A model generated the notes under the pieces. The model was not told the DNA's origin. It worked only from the letters and a program-made list of their open reading frames with translations, and did not search any database. From Xanthobacter autotrophicus (lineage in GTDB: Bacteria > Pseudomonadota > Alphaproteobacteria > Rhizobiales > Xanthobacteraceae), in assembly GCF_005871085.1 (NCBI RefSeq), contig NZ_VAUP01000031.1, forward strand, positions 1 through 64,000: 64,000 bases of DNA, in the 5' to 3' direction. Below are positions 8,662 through 17,625 of the stretch, one piece after another. The position numbers and the translations under genes are program-made. Each line of letters starts with the position of its first letter. Position 1 is the stretch's first letter.

Positions 8662-9654
8662 TCACGTGTCCGACGCGCCGGAGCGCGGATGGGCGGCCCG
8701 CCAGGCGGCCATCAGGGCGGTGGCGTCCACCTCGGTATAGATCTGCGTGGTGGAGAGCGAGGCGTGGCCCAATAGCTCCTGGATGGCGCGGATCTCGCCG
8801 CCCCGGGACAAAAGGTGGGTGGCGAAGGCGTGGCGCAGGGCATGGGGCGTGGCGCTCTGCGGCAGGCCGAGGGCGCCGCGCATGCGCTCCACCGCCAATT
8901 GCACGATGCGCGGCGAGAGCGGCCCGCCCCGCGTGCCGCGAAACAACGGCCCCTCCAGTCCCAGGGTATGAGGGCAGATGGCCTGGTACTCGGCGATGGA
9001 GCGGCGCACCGGCGCGATCAGCGGCACCATGCGCGTCTTGCGCCCCTTGCCGGTGACGGTGATGGATTCGGCGTCCGGCGGCACGTCGCGGGGGGTGAGG
9101 CCAAGGGCCTCGGAGATGCGCAGCCCCGCCCCGTAGAGCAAGGCGATGACCGCCGCGTCGCGGGCCAGCACCCAGGCCTCGCGATCCTCGCCCGCGCGGG
9201 TGGCGGGATCGGACAGGGCGCGGGCGGCGGCGATTGAAACCGGCTTCGGCAGGCTGCGGGGCACCTTGGGAGCGCGCACGGCGGTGAGCGCGCCCACCCT
9301 GCCCAACCCCTCCCGTTCCAGGTGCCGGCCGAAGGAGCGCGCGGCGGCGAGCAGGCGCACCAAAGTGCGCGGGGCCACCCCGTCGGCCCGGCGGGCGGCG
9401 AGCACCGCGCGCACGTCGGCGGGGGTGAGGGCCGACAGATCGTCCAGGCCCGGGCGGGCGCCGAGATGGTCGGTGAGGCGCAGCATCACCACCGAAAGGT
9501 CGCGGGCATAGGCTTCCAGCGTCTTGTGGGACAGGCGCCGCTCATGGGCGAGGCGCGCGAGCCAGGCCTCGATGGCCGCGCCGACGTCCGGCGTCACAGC
9601 GCTGAGCAGGCCGTGGGCGGCGCGGGCGGCTTTCTGCTCATCGCTCATGGCCAT
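8662..9654 (-). CDS. xerC: Tyrosine recombinase XerC
   Basis: 330 residues: an N-terminal SAM-like core-binding domain (about 25-130) and a C-terminal catalytic domain. The catalytic residues are visible: Arg in GAGLRISEALGL, Lys in TVTGKGRKTRMVPL, HxxR in HALRHAFATHLL, and His and the nucleophilic Tyr in LGHASLSTTQIYTEVD. With XerD it resolves chromosome dimers at dif. Chromosomal context and the absence of flanking att-like repeats argue against a phage integrase. Two ATGs lie six bases apart (9654, 9648); the first is used here. Confidence 0.9.
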   Translation of the reverse strand: MAMSDEQKAARAAHGLLSAVTPDVGAAIEAWLARLAHERRLSHKTLEAYARDLSVVMLRLTDHLGARPGLDDLSALTPADVRAVLAARRADGVAPRTLVRLLAAARSFGRHLEREGLGRVGALTAVRAPKVPRSLPKPVSIAAARALSDPATRAGEDREAWVLARDAAVIALLYGAGLRISEALGLTPRDVPPDAESITVTGKGRKTRMVPLIAPVRRSIAEYQAICPHTLGLEGPLFRGTRGGPLSPRIVQLAVERMRGALGLPQSATPHALRHAFATHLLSRGGEIRAIQELLGHASLSTTQIYTEVDATALMAAWRAAHPRSGASDT

Positions 9655-9734
9655 GGAAGCACTCCGGAAGTCGGCGCCCCCTCTATGGACGCACCAATTT
9701 CAAAAAACCCTGAACGGGAACCGCCAAGGGCCCC

Positions 9735-9789
9735 TTGCGTTTTAGATATATCGAACGATATAAGTCTCGTCGTTGTATCTTACGACATA
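9735..9789 (+). promoter_or_regulatory. Promoter with two PadR-type palindromic operators
   Basis: TATATCGAACGATATA (9747-9762) is a perfect palindrome apart from the central AA. A second copy, TGTATCTTACGACATA (9774-9789), matches it at 12 of 16 positions. TTGCGT (9735-9740) followed after 17 bases by ATATAA (9758-9763) is a plausible -35/-10 pair, so the first operator covers the -10 box. The sites sit just before the PadR gene and suggest autoregulation. Confidence 0.65.
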
Positions 9790-9804
9790 TCTTAGGAGAC
9801 GAAA

Positions 9805-10470
9805 ATGTTTGGATGCAGACGTGACGGACACCATGGCGGCGATCGCCACAGGGGTGACTGGGACGAGATGCGCCACGCGGGCGGTCCCGACCGTGGCGAC
9901 GAATTCGGCGGCCATCGGGGTGGCCATCGTGGTGGCGGGCGCGGCGGACGGGGCGGCGGCGAGATGTTCCGCATCGGCCGGATGCTGGCGCAGGGCGACC
10001 TGAAGCTATTGGCCCTGTCGCTCATCGCCGAGCAGCCGCGGCACGGCTACGAGATCATCAAGGTGATCGAGGAGAAGACCGCCGGCTGGTATTCGCCGAG
10101 CCCCGGCGTGGTCTATCCCACCCTCACCTTCCTGGAAGAGGCGGGCTATGTGACCTCCGAGCCCGATGGCGCGAAGAAGCGCTATGCCATCACCGAGGAG
10201 GGCCGCGCCCATCTCGCCGCGAACCGCGACTTCGCCGACGCCATCATCGGGCGCCTGTCGGAGATCGGCCTGAAGATGGGCCGGGTGCGCAAGTGGATCG
10301 GCTGGAGCGAGAACGGCCCGAACCAGGGCGCGGAACTGCCCCGCCTGGTGGAAGCCGCCCTTGAAAACCTGCGGGACGTGGCCCAGCAGAAGCTGGAGGC
10401 CAATCGCGGTGCCGAGACGCGCATTGTCGAGATCCTGGCCCGCGTGGCCAATGACATTCGCGAGGCGTGA
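9805..10470 (+). CDS. PadR-family regulator with His/Gly-rich metal-binding-like N-terminus (YqjI type)
   Basis: 221 residues. Residues 1-52 are almost entirely Gly, His, Arg and Asp, with six His and one Cys (Cys4). The PadR winged helix follows (about 60-130: LIAEQPRHGYEIIKVIEEKT, SPSPGVVYPTLTFLEE), then a C-terminal helical dimerisation region. The order and junction (GRGGRGGGEMFRIG then the HGYE motif) resemble E. coli YqjI, a nickel-responsive repressor whose His-rich N-terminus binds metal. Metal control is therefore a good inference, not shown. The gene follows AGGAG at 9793-9797 and the two operators. No obvious target gene adjoins it other than itself. Confidence 0.85.
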   Translation: MFGCRRDGHHGGDRHRGDWDEMRHAGGPDRGDEFGGHRGGHRGGGRGGRGGGEMFRIGRMLAQGDLKLLALSLIAEQPRHGYEIIKVIEEKTAGWYSPSPGVVYPTLTFLEEAGYVTSEPDGAKKRYAITEEGRAHLAANRDFADAIIGRLSEIGLKMGRVRKWIGWSENGPNQGAELPRLVEAALENLRDVAQQKLEANRGAETRIVEILARVANDIREA

Positions 10471-10480
10471 TGGTAGCTCC

Positions 10481-10515
10481 TGTGTGTTCGCGGTTCGTTG
10501 AGCCGCGAACACACA
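10481..10515 (+). terminator. 13-bp hairpin after the PadR gene
   Basis: TGTGTGTTCGCGG (10481-10493) and its exact complement (10503-10515) enclose a nine-base loop, 10 bases after the stop codon. There is no T run, so it is a likely 3'-end hairpin of uncertain strength. Confidence 0.5.
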
Positions 10516-10583
10516 CGTATCATCCGGCGCGAACCCGGCCCCATGCCCGCTGATGTCGGGGCATCGCAGGCCGAGGCTTCGAC

Positions 10584-10608
10584 TTTATGATGTTTCATAC
10601 ATCATAAA
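10584..10608 (+). promoter_or_regulatory. Palindromic operator upstream of the XRE-hyf operon
   Basis: TTTATGATGT (10584-10593) and ACATCATAAA (10599-10608) are perfect 10-bp arms around TTCAT. The AT-rich dyad lies 73 bases before the XRE gene in otherwise GC-rich DNA, as expected for a repressor site, most simply that of the XRE protein. Confidence 0.55.
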
Positions 10609-10680
10609 TGATGCTTGAACGATGAGTGCTGGGAGCGTAAGCAGAACGGGTCCTGTCACCCGCTTGACCTCTCGGCCGTC

Positions 10681-10971
10681 ATGATCACAGCCGCCCAGCT
10701 TCGCGCCGCCCGTGCGCTTCTCGGCCTCGACCAGCGCGCGCTCGCGGCCTTGAGCGGCCTCTCCCTGCCCACCATCCAGCGCATGGAAGCCAGCGACGGC
10801 GTCATCCGTGGCAATGTGGATTCGCTCATGAAGCTCGTGGGCGGGCTGGAGGCGTCGGGCATCGAGCTCATCGCCGAAGGGGCCGCCAGCGAGGCTGGAG
10901 GAAGGGGCGTGCGGCTAAGGGCGCCGACACCCGCGCCCCTTGCGGCCCGGCCCCCGGCGGGGGAGGACTAG
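10681..10971 (+). CDS. XRE-type helix-turn-helix regulator
   Basis: 96 residues from ATG 10681. MITAAQLRAARALLGLDQRA then LAALSGLSLPTIQRMEAS is a compact HTH-3 domain. It is followed by a helix (NVDSLMKLVGGLEASGIELI) and a Pro/Ala-rich tail, typical of small single-domain XRE regulators. An in-frame TTG at 10615 would add 22 residues but falls close to the dyad at 10584-10608, so the internal ATG is preferred despite a weak ribosome site. The stop lies 4 bases before hyfB, so the protein is probably the first product of that operon and a candidate regulator of it. Confidence 0.75.
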   Translation: MITAAQLRAARALLGLDQRALAALSGLSLPTIQRMEASDGVIRGNVDSLMKLVGGLEASGIELIAEGAASEAGGRGVRLRAPTPAPLAARPPAGED

Positions 10972-10975
10972 GCCC

Positions 10976-13021
10976 ATGCCCGACGCCGCCTTCGTCGCGC
11001 AGCTTCCCGTCAGCGGGCAACTCTTCATCGCCCTCGCTGCGGTGGTGGCGCTTCTGGCCCTCGCCGGGCTTGGCGTGGCGACGGCGCGTCGTCCGCTGGG
11101 CCGGCCCCTGGTCTATGGCGGTGCGCTGGTGGTGACGCTGGTGGCCGGCCTCTCCGCCCTCACCGCCATCGCAGCGCCTGCGGCCGGGCTTGTGCTGCCC
11201 CTGGGCATTCCCTGGATCGGCGCGCACCTGCGGCTCGATGCCCTGTCGGCGGTCTTCCTCGCGGTGATCAATCTCGGCGGCGCGGCGGCCAGCCTCTATG
11301 GCCTCGGCTATGGCCGGCACGACCATGCCCCTGAACGGGTGCTGCCCTTCTTCCCGGCCTTCCTCGCCGGCATGAACATGGTGCTGCTGGCAGACGACGC
11401 CTACAGCTTCCTGCTGTCGTGGGAATTCATGTCGCTGGCGTCCTGGGCGCTGGTGGTGGCCCATGACAAGGAGGCAGGCAATGTGCGCGCCGGCCTCGTC
11501 TACATTCTTATGGCGTCCTTCGGTACCCTGGCGCTGATGCTGGCCTTCGGCCTGCTCGCCGCCGGCTCCGGGGGCGGCTACGCCTTCGACGCCATGCGCG
11601 AGGCGCCCCCCGTGGGGGCCTTCGCCGCGCTGGTGCTGGCGCTCGCCATGCTGGGCGCCGGCTCCAAGGCGGGCCTGGTGCCGCTGCACGTCTGGCTGCC
11701 TTTGGCCCATCCCGCCGCGCCCAGTCACGTCTCCGCCCTCATGAGCGGGGTGATGACCAAGGTGGCGGTCTACGGCTTCATCCGTATCGTGTTCGATCTT
11801 TCCGGCCCGCCGGACTGGTGGTGGGGCATCCCGGTGCTGGCGGCGGGGGGCGTCGCGGCGGTCATCGGCGTGCTGCAGGCGCTGCTTCAAGGCGACACCA
11901 AGCGCGTGCTCGCTTATTCCACCATCGAGAATATCGGCCTCATTTTCGTAGGCCTTGGGCTGGCGCTCGCCTTCTCGGCCAATGGTTTTCCCGCCGCCGC
12001 CGCGCTGGCGCTCACGGCGGCGCTGTTCCATGTGCTCAACCACGCGGCCATGAAAAGCCTGTTGTTCTTCGGTGCCGGCGCGGTGCTCACCGCCACCGGG
12101 ACACGGCAGATGGACGAACTGGGCGGCCTCATCCACCGCATGCCGACCACCAGCGTGGTGATGCTGATCGGCTGCGCCGCCATCTCGGCTTTGCCGCCGC
12201 TCAACGGTTTTGCCTCCGAATGGCTGGTGTTCCAGGCGGTGCTGCTGAGCCCGGAGCTGCCGGCCTGGGGGCTGAAGCTGATGGTGCCGGCCGTGGGCGC
12301 GCTGATGGCGCTGGCCGCGGCGCTGGCGGCCGCCTGCTTCGTGCGGCTCTACGGCATCGCCTTCCTCGGCCGGCCGCGCAGCCCCAAGGCCGCCGAGGCC
12401 CGTGAGGTGGACGGCTTCTCCCGCGCCGCCATGATCGCGCTCGCGGCCGTGTGCGTGGGCGCGGGGCTGCTGCCGGGCTTCGTCATCGATGCGCTCCAGC
12501 CGGCGGTGGGTGGCCTGGTGGGCCAGACCATGCCGGCGCAGGGATCCGTGGCGTGGCTCTCCATCATACCGGTGGCCGAGAGCCGCAGCTCCTATAACGG
12601 GCTGCTGGTCTTTGCCTTCACGGCACTGTCGGCGCTTCTGGCCGCTTTCGCCATCCATCGCTTCGCCTCGGGCGCGGTGCGGCGGGCGCCGCCGTGGGAT
12701 TGCGGCTTCCCCAATGCCAGTCCGCTTGCGCAATATTCCGCCGCCTCCTTCGCACAGCCCATCCGCCGGGTGTTCGCGCGCGGCCTGTTTGCGGCCCGGG
12801 AGAAGGTGGAGATGCCGCCCCCCGGCGCGCTCACCCCCGCCCGCTTCTCCGCCAGCGCGCGCGATCCCGCCTGGGCCTTCCTGTTCCTGCCTTTGACGGC
12901 GGCAGTGGACTATGTGGCTGAGCGGGCGAACACGCTGCAATACCTCACCATCCGCCAGTATCTGGGCCTCGTCTTCTCGGCCCTGGTGCTGCTGCTTCTG
13001 GTGCTCGCCCTATGGACCTGA
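10976..13021 (+). CDS. hyfB: Hydrogenase-4 component B homologue, antiporter-like membrane subunit
   Basis: 681 residues from ATG 10976, preceded by GGGGGAGGA. It is a polytopic protein of the NuoL/MrpA proton-translocating family. YSFLLSWEFMSLASWALVVA contains the conserved membrane Glu, SKAGLVPLHVWLPLAHPAAP the conserved Lys and His of the channel, and TKRVLAYSTIENIGLI the second half of the antiporter core. In formate-hydrogenlyase-type complexes this subunit couples redox chemistry to ion movement. It overlaps hyfC by 10 bases. A start 36 bases upstream (GTG) is possible but would overlap the XRE gene. Confidence 0.88.
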   Translation: MPDAAFVAQLPVSGQLFIALAAVVALLALAGLGVATARRPLGRPLVYGGALVVTLVAGLSALTAIAAPAAGLVLPLGIPWIGAHLRLDALSAVFLAVINLGGAAASLYGLGYGRHDHAPERVLPFFPAFLAGMNMVLLADDAYSFLLSWEFMSLASWALVVAHDKEAGNVRAGLVYILMASFGTLALMLAFGLLAAGSGGGYAFDAMREAPPVGAFAALVLALAMLGAGSKAGLVPLHVWLPLAHPAAPSHVSALMSGVMTKVAVYGFIRIVFDLSGPPDWWWGIPVLAAGGVAAVIGVLQALLQGDTKRVLAYSTIENIGLIFVGLGLALAFSANGFPAAAALALTAALFHVLNHAAMKSLLFFGAGAVLTATGTRQMDELGGLIHRMPTTSVVMLIGCAAISALPPLNGFASEWLVFQAVLLSPELPAWGLKLMVPAVGALMALAAALAAACFVRLYGIAFLGRPRSPKAAEAREVDGFSRAAMIALAAVCVGAGLLPGFVIDALQPAVGGLVGQTMPAQGSVAWLSIIPVAESRSSYNGLLVFAFTALSALLAAFAIHRFASGAVRRAPPWDCGFPNASPLAQYSAASFAQPIRRVFARGLFAAREKVEMPPPGALTPARFSASARDPAWAFLFLPLTAAVDYVAERANTLQYLTIRQYLGLVFSALVLLLLVLALWT

Positions 13022-13965
13022 TGGCGCAAATCCTGGTGCAGGGCACGCAGATGCTGCTCGTGCTCGCCCTCGCCCCGCTCCTCACCGGGCTGGTGCGCCA
13101 GGCGAAGGCGCGCCTTCAGCGCCGGCGCGGCGCCAGCGTGTTCCAGCCCTATCGCGACCTCGCTCGGCTGCTGCGCAAGGAGGTGGTGCTTGCCGAGAAC
13201 GCCTCCTGGCTGTTTCGCGTGGTGCCTTATCTCGTGTTCGCGGCGACCTGGGTGGCGGCGGCACTGGTGCCCACCTTCGCCACCGGGCTGATCTTCTCCT
13301 GGTCGGCGGACCTCATCGCCATCACCGCCCTCATTGGCTCGGCGCGCTTCTTCCTGGCGCTGGCCGGCATGGATGTGGGCACCAGCTTCGGCGGCCTCGG
13401 ATCGAGCCGGGAGGTGATGATCTCCTCGCTGGCCGAGCCGGCCATGATCATGATCGTGTTCTCCCTGGCCCTCGTCGCCCATTCCACCCAGCTCTCCACC
13501 ATCGCCTCGGTGATGCTGGCGGGCGTGGGCCTGAGGGTATCGCTGGCGCTGGCGCTGGTGGCGCTGCTGATGGTGGCTGTGGCGGAGAACGGCCGTATCC
13601 CGGTGGACAATCCCTCCACCCATCTGGAGCTGACCATGGTGCACGAGGCCATGGTGCTGGAATATTCCGGCCGCCACCTGGCGCTGATCGAGCTGGCCGC
13701 GCAGCTGAAGCTGCTGCTGTTCCTGTCGCTTGTCGCCTGCGTGTTCGTGCCGTGGGGCCTGGCCCCGGTGGGGGCGGGTGTCCCCGGGATGGCGCTGGGC
13801 CTCGTGAGCTATGGGGGCAAGCTCGCCGTGGGGGCGCTGCTCGTCGCCGTGTTCGAGACTTCCATCGCCAAGATGCGGGTGTTCCGCGTGCCGGATTTCC
13901 TCGGCGCCGCGCTCATGCTCGGGCTCTTGGGAACGCTGCTGCTGTTCGTGTCGGGGATCCTGTGA
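13012..13965 (+). CDS. hyfC: Hydrogenase-4 component C homologue (NuoH/HycD-like)
   Basis: 317 residues, about eight membrane helices. RRGASVFQPYRDLARLLRKE and ENGRIPVDNPSTHLELTMVH, with its acidic helix end, are signatures of the NuoH/HycD/EchB membrane subunit, which links the peripheral arm to the ion-translocating arm. It overlaps hyfB at its start and meets hyfE in an ATG/TGA overlap (base 13965 shared), so translation is coupled. Confidence 0.9.
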   Translation: MDLMAQILVQGTQMLLVLALAPLLTGLVRQAKARLQRRRGASVFQPYRDLARLLRKEVVLAENASWLFRVVPYLVFAATWVAAALVPTFATGLIFSWSADLIAITALIGSARFFLALAGMDVGTSFGGLGSSREVMISSLAEPAMIMIVFSLALVAHSTQLSTIASVMLAGVGLRVSLALALVALLMVAVAENGRIPVDNPSTHLELTMVHEAMVLEYSGRHLALIELAAQLKLLLFLSLVACVFVPWGLAPVGAGVPGMALGLVSYGGKLAVGALLVAVFETSIAKMRVFRVPDFLGAALMLGLLGTLLLFVSGIL

Positions 13966-14645
13966 TGATCGAGCACGCCATCACCCCGAACCTCGTCTTC
14001 GATGTCGCCCACATGTTCGCCGGCGCGCTGGTGCTCATCTCCTTCCTGATGCTGTACCAGGACCGGCTCTATGCCCTGCTGAACGTGTTCGCCCTGCAGG
14101 CGGTGGCGCTGGCGCTGGCGGTGGCGTGGCAGGCCTATGCCCAGGACGCGCCGCATCTCTACGTGACCGCGGGCATCGCCCTGGTGTTCAAGGCGCTGGT
14201 GATCCCGGTGTCACTGCATCGCATGGTGGCGCGGCTCGGCATCCACCGTCAGGTGGAGACGGCGGTGTCCATCGGTCCCACCATGCTCGCCGGCATCGCC
14301 CTCGTCGCCTTGTCCATGGTGGTGATGCTGAAGGCCACCCCCGCCGCCGAAGCGCTGGCGCGGGAGGACCTCGCCTTCGCCCTCTCGGTGGTACTGCTGG
14401 GCCTGCTGATGATGGTGACGCGACGCAACGCGGTGAGCCAGGTGGTGGGCTTCATGTCGCTGGAAAATGGCCTCATCCTTGCCGCCACGGGCGCCAAGGG
14501 CATGCCGCTGGTGGTGGAAATCTCGGTGGCCTTCTCCGTGCTCATCGCCTTCATCGTCATCGGCATCTTCCTGTTCCGCATCCGCGAGCGGTTCGACACC
14601 GTGGACGTGGACGCCCTCGACCGCTTCCGGGGAGGGCGCGCATGA
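13965..14645 (+). CDS. hyfE: Hydrogenase-4 component E homologue (NuoK-like)
   Basis: 226 residues with six to seven membrane segments. VGFMSLENGLILAATGAKGM carries the conserved Glu of the NuoK/MrpC-like helix. The C-terminus is charged (FRIRERFDTVDVDALDRF), as in HyfE. ATG overlaps the hyfC stop, and the TGA overlaps the hyfF ATG by four bases. Confidence 0.87.
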   Translation: MIEHAITPNLVFDVAHMFAGALVLISFLMLYQDRLYALLNVFALQAVALALAVAWQAYAQDAPHLYVTAGIALVFKALVIPVSLHRMVARLGIHRQVETAVSIGPTMLAGIALVALSMVVMLKATPAAEALAREDLAFALSVVLLGLLMMVTRRNAVSQVVGFMSLENGLILAATGAKGMPLVVEISVAFSVLIAFIVIGIFLFRIRERFDTVDVDALDRFRGGRA

Positions 14646-16102
14646 TCGGCTCCATCGCCGCGCTGACGTTCAATCCCGCGCCGGTCATCCTCGCCATCCC
14701 GGCGGTGGCGGCGGTGCTGCTGGCGCTGATCCCGTCCTATCGCGTCTCGGCCGCGCTCAATGTGGGCGCCTGCGCGCTGACGTTCCTCACCGCCCTGGCG
14801 CTGCTGGTGGCGCCGCGCATCGCCGGGCCGTTCCTCATCGTGGACGACCTCAACATCGTGTTCGTGGTGCTGAACACCTTCGTGGCCTTCACCACCAGCG
14901 TGTTCTCCGCCAGCTACATCGCCCATGAGCTGGAGACGGGGCGCCTGACGCCGTTGCACCTGCGCTTCTATCACGCCATGTACCAGGTGCTGCTGGCGGC
15001 CATGAACCTGGCGCTGCTCTCCAACAATCTCGGCGTCATGTGGGTGGCCATCGAGGTGGCGACCCTCACCACCGTGCTGATGGTGGGCCTTTATCGCACC
15101 GAGGCGGCCATCGAGGCCGCGTGGAAATATTTCATGCTGGGCTCGGTGGGCATCGCCCTGGCCTTGTTCGGCACCATCCTCGTCTACATGGTGGCTCAGC
15201 CGGTGGTGGGCGAGGGACCGGACGGCATGATCTGGAGCGTGCTGATGAAGCGCGCGCGGGATTTCGACCCGGCCCTGCTCAACGTCGCCTTCGTGTTCCT
15301 GCTGCTCGGCTACGGCACCAAGGTGGGCCTTGCGCCGCTCCATGCCTGGCTGCCAGATGCCCATTCGGAAGGCCCAACCCCCATCTCGGCGGTGCTGTCC
15401 GGGCTGCTGCTCAACGTGGCGCTCTATGCGGTGCTGCGCTTCAAGCTGCTACTCGCGGCCCATCCCGGCACGCTGGCACCGGGGCCGCTGATGATGGCCA
15501 TGGGCCTTGCCTCGCTGCTGCTTGCCGGCTTCATGCTGTACCGGCGGCGGGACATCAAGCGGCTGTTCGCCTATTCCTCCATCGAGCACATGGGTCTCAT
15601 TGCCTTCGCCTTCGGGCTCGGCGGGCCAGTCGCCAATTTCGCCGGGCTGCTGCACATGACCATGCACAGCCTGACCAAGTCGGCCATCTTCTTTGCCGTC
15701 GGCCATGTGTGCCAGGTGAAGGGGTCGCAGAAGCTTTCCGATATTCGCGGGCTCACCACCTCCCACCCGGCCCTGGGCTGGGGGCTCGTGGTGGCGGTGG
15801 CGGCCATTGCCGGCCTGCCGCCGGCCGGCGTGTTCATGAGTGAGTTCCTGCTCGTCACCTCCACCTTCGCGCATAGGCCGTGGCTCGCGCTGCCGCTGGT
15901 GGCGGGGCTGCTGCTCGCCTTCGGCGCACTGATGCTGAAGCTCTCCGGCATCGCCTTCGGTGCGCCCAGCCCGGGTACCGACAAGGTGAAGGCGAGCTAT
16001 TTGCCCATGACGGTGCATCTCGCTCTGGTGCTGGTGGCCGGGCTCTATCTGCCGCCGCCGCTGGTGGCGTGGTTCCGGCACGTGGCCGGGCTGTTGGGCT
16101 AG
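14642..16102 (+). CDS. hyfF: Hydrogenase-4 component F homologue, second antiporter-like subunit
   Basis: 486 residues. It belongs to the NuoN/NuoM/MrpD family: VMWVAIEVATLTTVLMVGLY (conserved Glu), GTKVGLAPLHAWLPDAHSEG (Lys and His), and IKRLFAYSSIEHMGLI then HMTMHSLTKSAIFFA. With HyfB this gives the complex two ion-channel subunits. It ends 9 bases before hyfG. Confidence 0.9.
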   Translation: MIGSIAALTFNPAPVILAIPAVAAVLLALIPSYRVSAALNVGACALTFLTALALLVAPRIAGPFLIVDDLNIVFVVLNTFVAFTTSVFSASYIAHELETGRLTPLHLRFYHAMYQVLLAAMNLALLSNNLGVMWVAIEVATLTTVLMVGLYRTEAAIEAAWKYFMLGSVGIALALFGTILVYMVAQPVVGEGPDGMIWSVLMKRARDFDPALLNVAFVFLLLGYGTKVGLAPLHAWLPDAHSEGPTPISAVLSGLLLNVALYAVLRFKLLLAAHPGTLAPGPLMMAMGLASLLLAGFMLYRRRDIKRLFAYSSIEHMGLIAFAFGLGGPVANFAGLLHMTMHSLTKSAIFFAVGHVCQVKGSQKLSDIRGLTTSHPALGWGLVVAVAAIAGLPPAGVFMSEFLLVTSTFAHRPWLALPLVAGLLLAFGALMLKLSGIAFGAPSPGTDKVKASYLPMTVHLALVLVAGLYLPPPLVAWFRHVAGLLG

Positions 16103-16111
16103 GGGCGCACC

Positions 16112-17617
16112 ATGCAAGCCTTCGCACTGCTTCTGGAAAATGGCCGCGCCGGTCCCTGCCGGCCCTTTCCGCGCGCCGAGGTGAGCGCAGAGCAGTGGAC
16201 TGCCCTTGCCGGGCATCTGGCGGCCGGCGAGCTGGTGCTCATGGGCCTGTGGGGCGATGCGGGTGTGGTGCACATGGCGTTGCTGGACGAAGCGTCCGGC
16301 CGGCTTGCCGTGGCCACCTATGTCTGCGTTGGCGGCGCCTTCCCCTCGGTGGCGCACTATCACCCGCCGGCGGCGCGGCTGGAACGCACTGTGCGCGACC
16401 TCTTTGGCCTCGTGCCCGAGGGCGCGCCCGATCCTCGCCCCTGGCTCGATCACGGTCGCTGGGGCGTGCGCCATCCGCTGGGGGTGAACCTGCCGGCGGA
16501 GCCTGAGGGCGATGCCTATTCCTTCCTCGCGGCGGAAGGGGAGGGGCTGCACCAGATCCCGGTGGGCCCGGTGCATGCGGGCATCATCGAGCCCGGCCAT
16601 TTCCGCTTCTCCTGCTACGGCGAGACGGTGGTGCGGCTGGAGGCCCGGCTCGGCTATGTGCACAAGGGCATAGAGGGCCTCATGGCCGGTGCGGAGGTGG
16701 CGCAGGCGGCGCGGCTCGCCGGGCGGCAGTCCGGCGACAGCACGGTGGCCTATGCGCTCGCCTTCAGCCGCGCGGTGGAGGCGGCGCGCGGCGTCGCCGT
16801 GCCGGCGCGGGCCCATGCCCTGCGCGGGGTGATGGCGGAGCTGGAGCGCCTTGCCAATCATCTCGGCGACATCGGCGCCATCTGCAACGATGCCGCCTTT
16901 GCGCTGATGCTGGCCCATTGCGGCGTGCTGCGCGAGAAGGTGCTCAGGGTGTCCGCCCGCGCCTTCGGCCATCGGCTGATGATGGATGGCGTCATCCCCG
17001 GCGGGGTGGCGGGGGATCTGGCTCGGGAAGGCATTTCGGCCATCCGCGTGCTGGTGTCCGAGGTGCGCACGGCCTTCCCGGCGCTGGTGGAGCTTTATGA
17101 CAACACGGCTTCGCTTCAGGACCGCACCGTGGGCACCGGCTTCACCCGGCCGGATTATGTCCGCCAGTTCGGTGCCGGCGGCTTCGTGGGCCGCGCCTCC
17201 GGCCGGCCCTTCGATGCGCGGCGGGCGCTCGCCTATCCGCCCTATGATCGCCTGCCGTTCGAGGTGGTGGTGCGGACCGAGGGCGACGTGAACGCGCGGA
17301 TCTGGGTGCGCATCCGAGAGGTGGAGCAGAGCCTGGGCCTCGTGGTCCGCCTGCTCGACACCCTGCCGGAGGGGCCGGTCGCGGTGGAGGTTCCGCCGGG
17401 TCCCGGCGAGGGCCTCGCGGTGGTGGAAGGCTTCCGTGGCGACGTGCTCGCCTTCGTGGCGCTGGAGACGGACGGGCGGGTCAAGCGGGCCCATCTGCGC
17501 GACCCGTCCTGGTTCCAGTGGCCGCTGCTGGAAACCGCCATCGAGGGCAACATCGTCGCCGACTTTCCCCTCTGCAACAAATCCTTCAACTGCTCCTATT
17601 CGGGCGTGGATCTTTAG
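16112..17617 (+). CDS. hyfG: HyfG-like large subunit lacking NiFe-ligand cysteines (Ehr complex)
   Basis: 501 residues: an N-terminal NuoC-like domain (about 60-120, HYHPPAARLERTVRDLFGL) fused to a NuoD/hydrogenase large-subunit domain (about 150-501, GYVHKGIEGLM, ERLANHLGDIGAICND, RPDYVR). In formate-hydrogenlyase large subunits the first NiFe motif is RxCGxCG. Here the aligned stretch is RLAGRQSGDS (201-210), so both Cys are absent (Ala203, Gln206). The C-terminal motif, normally DPCxxC, reads NKSFNCSYSGVDL (489-501), keeping one Cys at most. The protein therefore should not bind a NiFe centre. No C-terminal processing tail follows. This is the hallmark of energy-converting-hydrogenase-related (Ehr) complexes. 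Confidence 0.9.
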   Translation: MQAFALLLENGRAGPCRPFPRAEVSAEQWTALAGHLAAGELVLMGLWGDAGVVHMALLDEASGRLAVATYVCVGGAFPSVAHYHPPAARLERTVRDLFGLVPEGAPDPRPWLDHGRWGVRHPLGVNLPAEPEGDAYSFLAAEGEGLHQIPVGPVHAGIIEPGHFRFSCYGETVVRLEARLGYVHKGIEGLMAGAEVAQAARLAGRQSGDSTVAYALAFSRAVEAARGVAVPARAHALRGVMAELERLANHLGDIGAICNDAAFALMLAHCGVLREKVLRVSARAFGHRLMMDGVIPGGVAGDLAREGISAIRVLVSEVRTAFPALVELYDNTASLQDRTVGTGFTRPDYVRQFGAGGFVGRASGRPFDARRALAYPPYDRLPFEVVVRTEGDVNARIWVRIREVEQSLGLVVRLLDTLPEGPVAVEVPPGPGEGLAVVEGFRGDVLAFVALETDGRVKRAHLRDPSWFQWPLLETAIEGNIVADFPLCNKSFNCSYSGVDL

Positions 17618-17625
17618 GGTCGGCC

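Noticed and set aside
8662-9654. Phage or island integrase
   Set aside because: The sequence has the XerC pattern and housekeeping context; no tRNA, att repeats or phage genes lie nearby.
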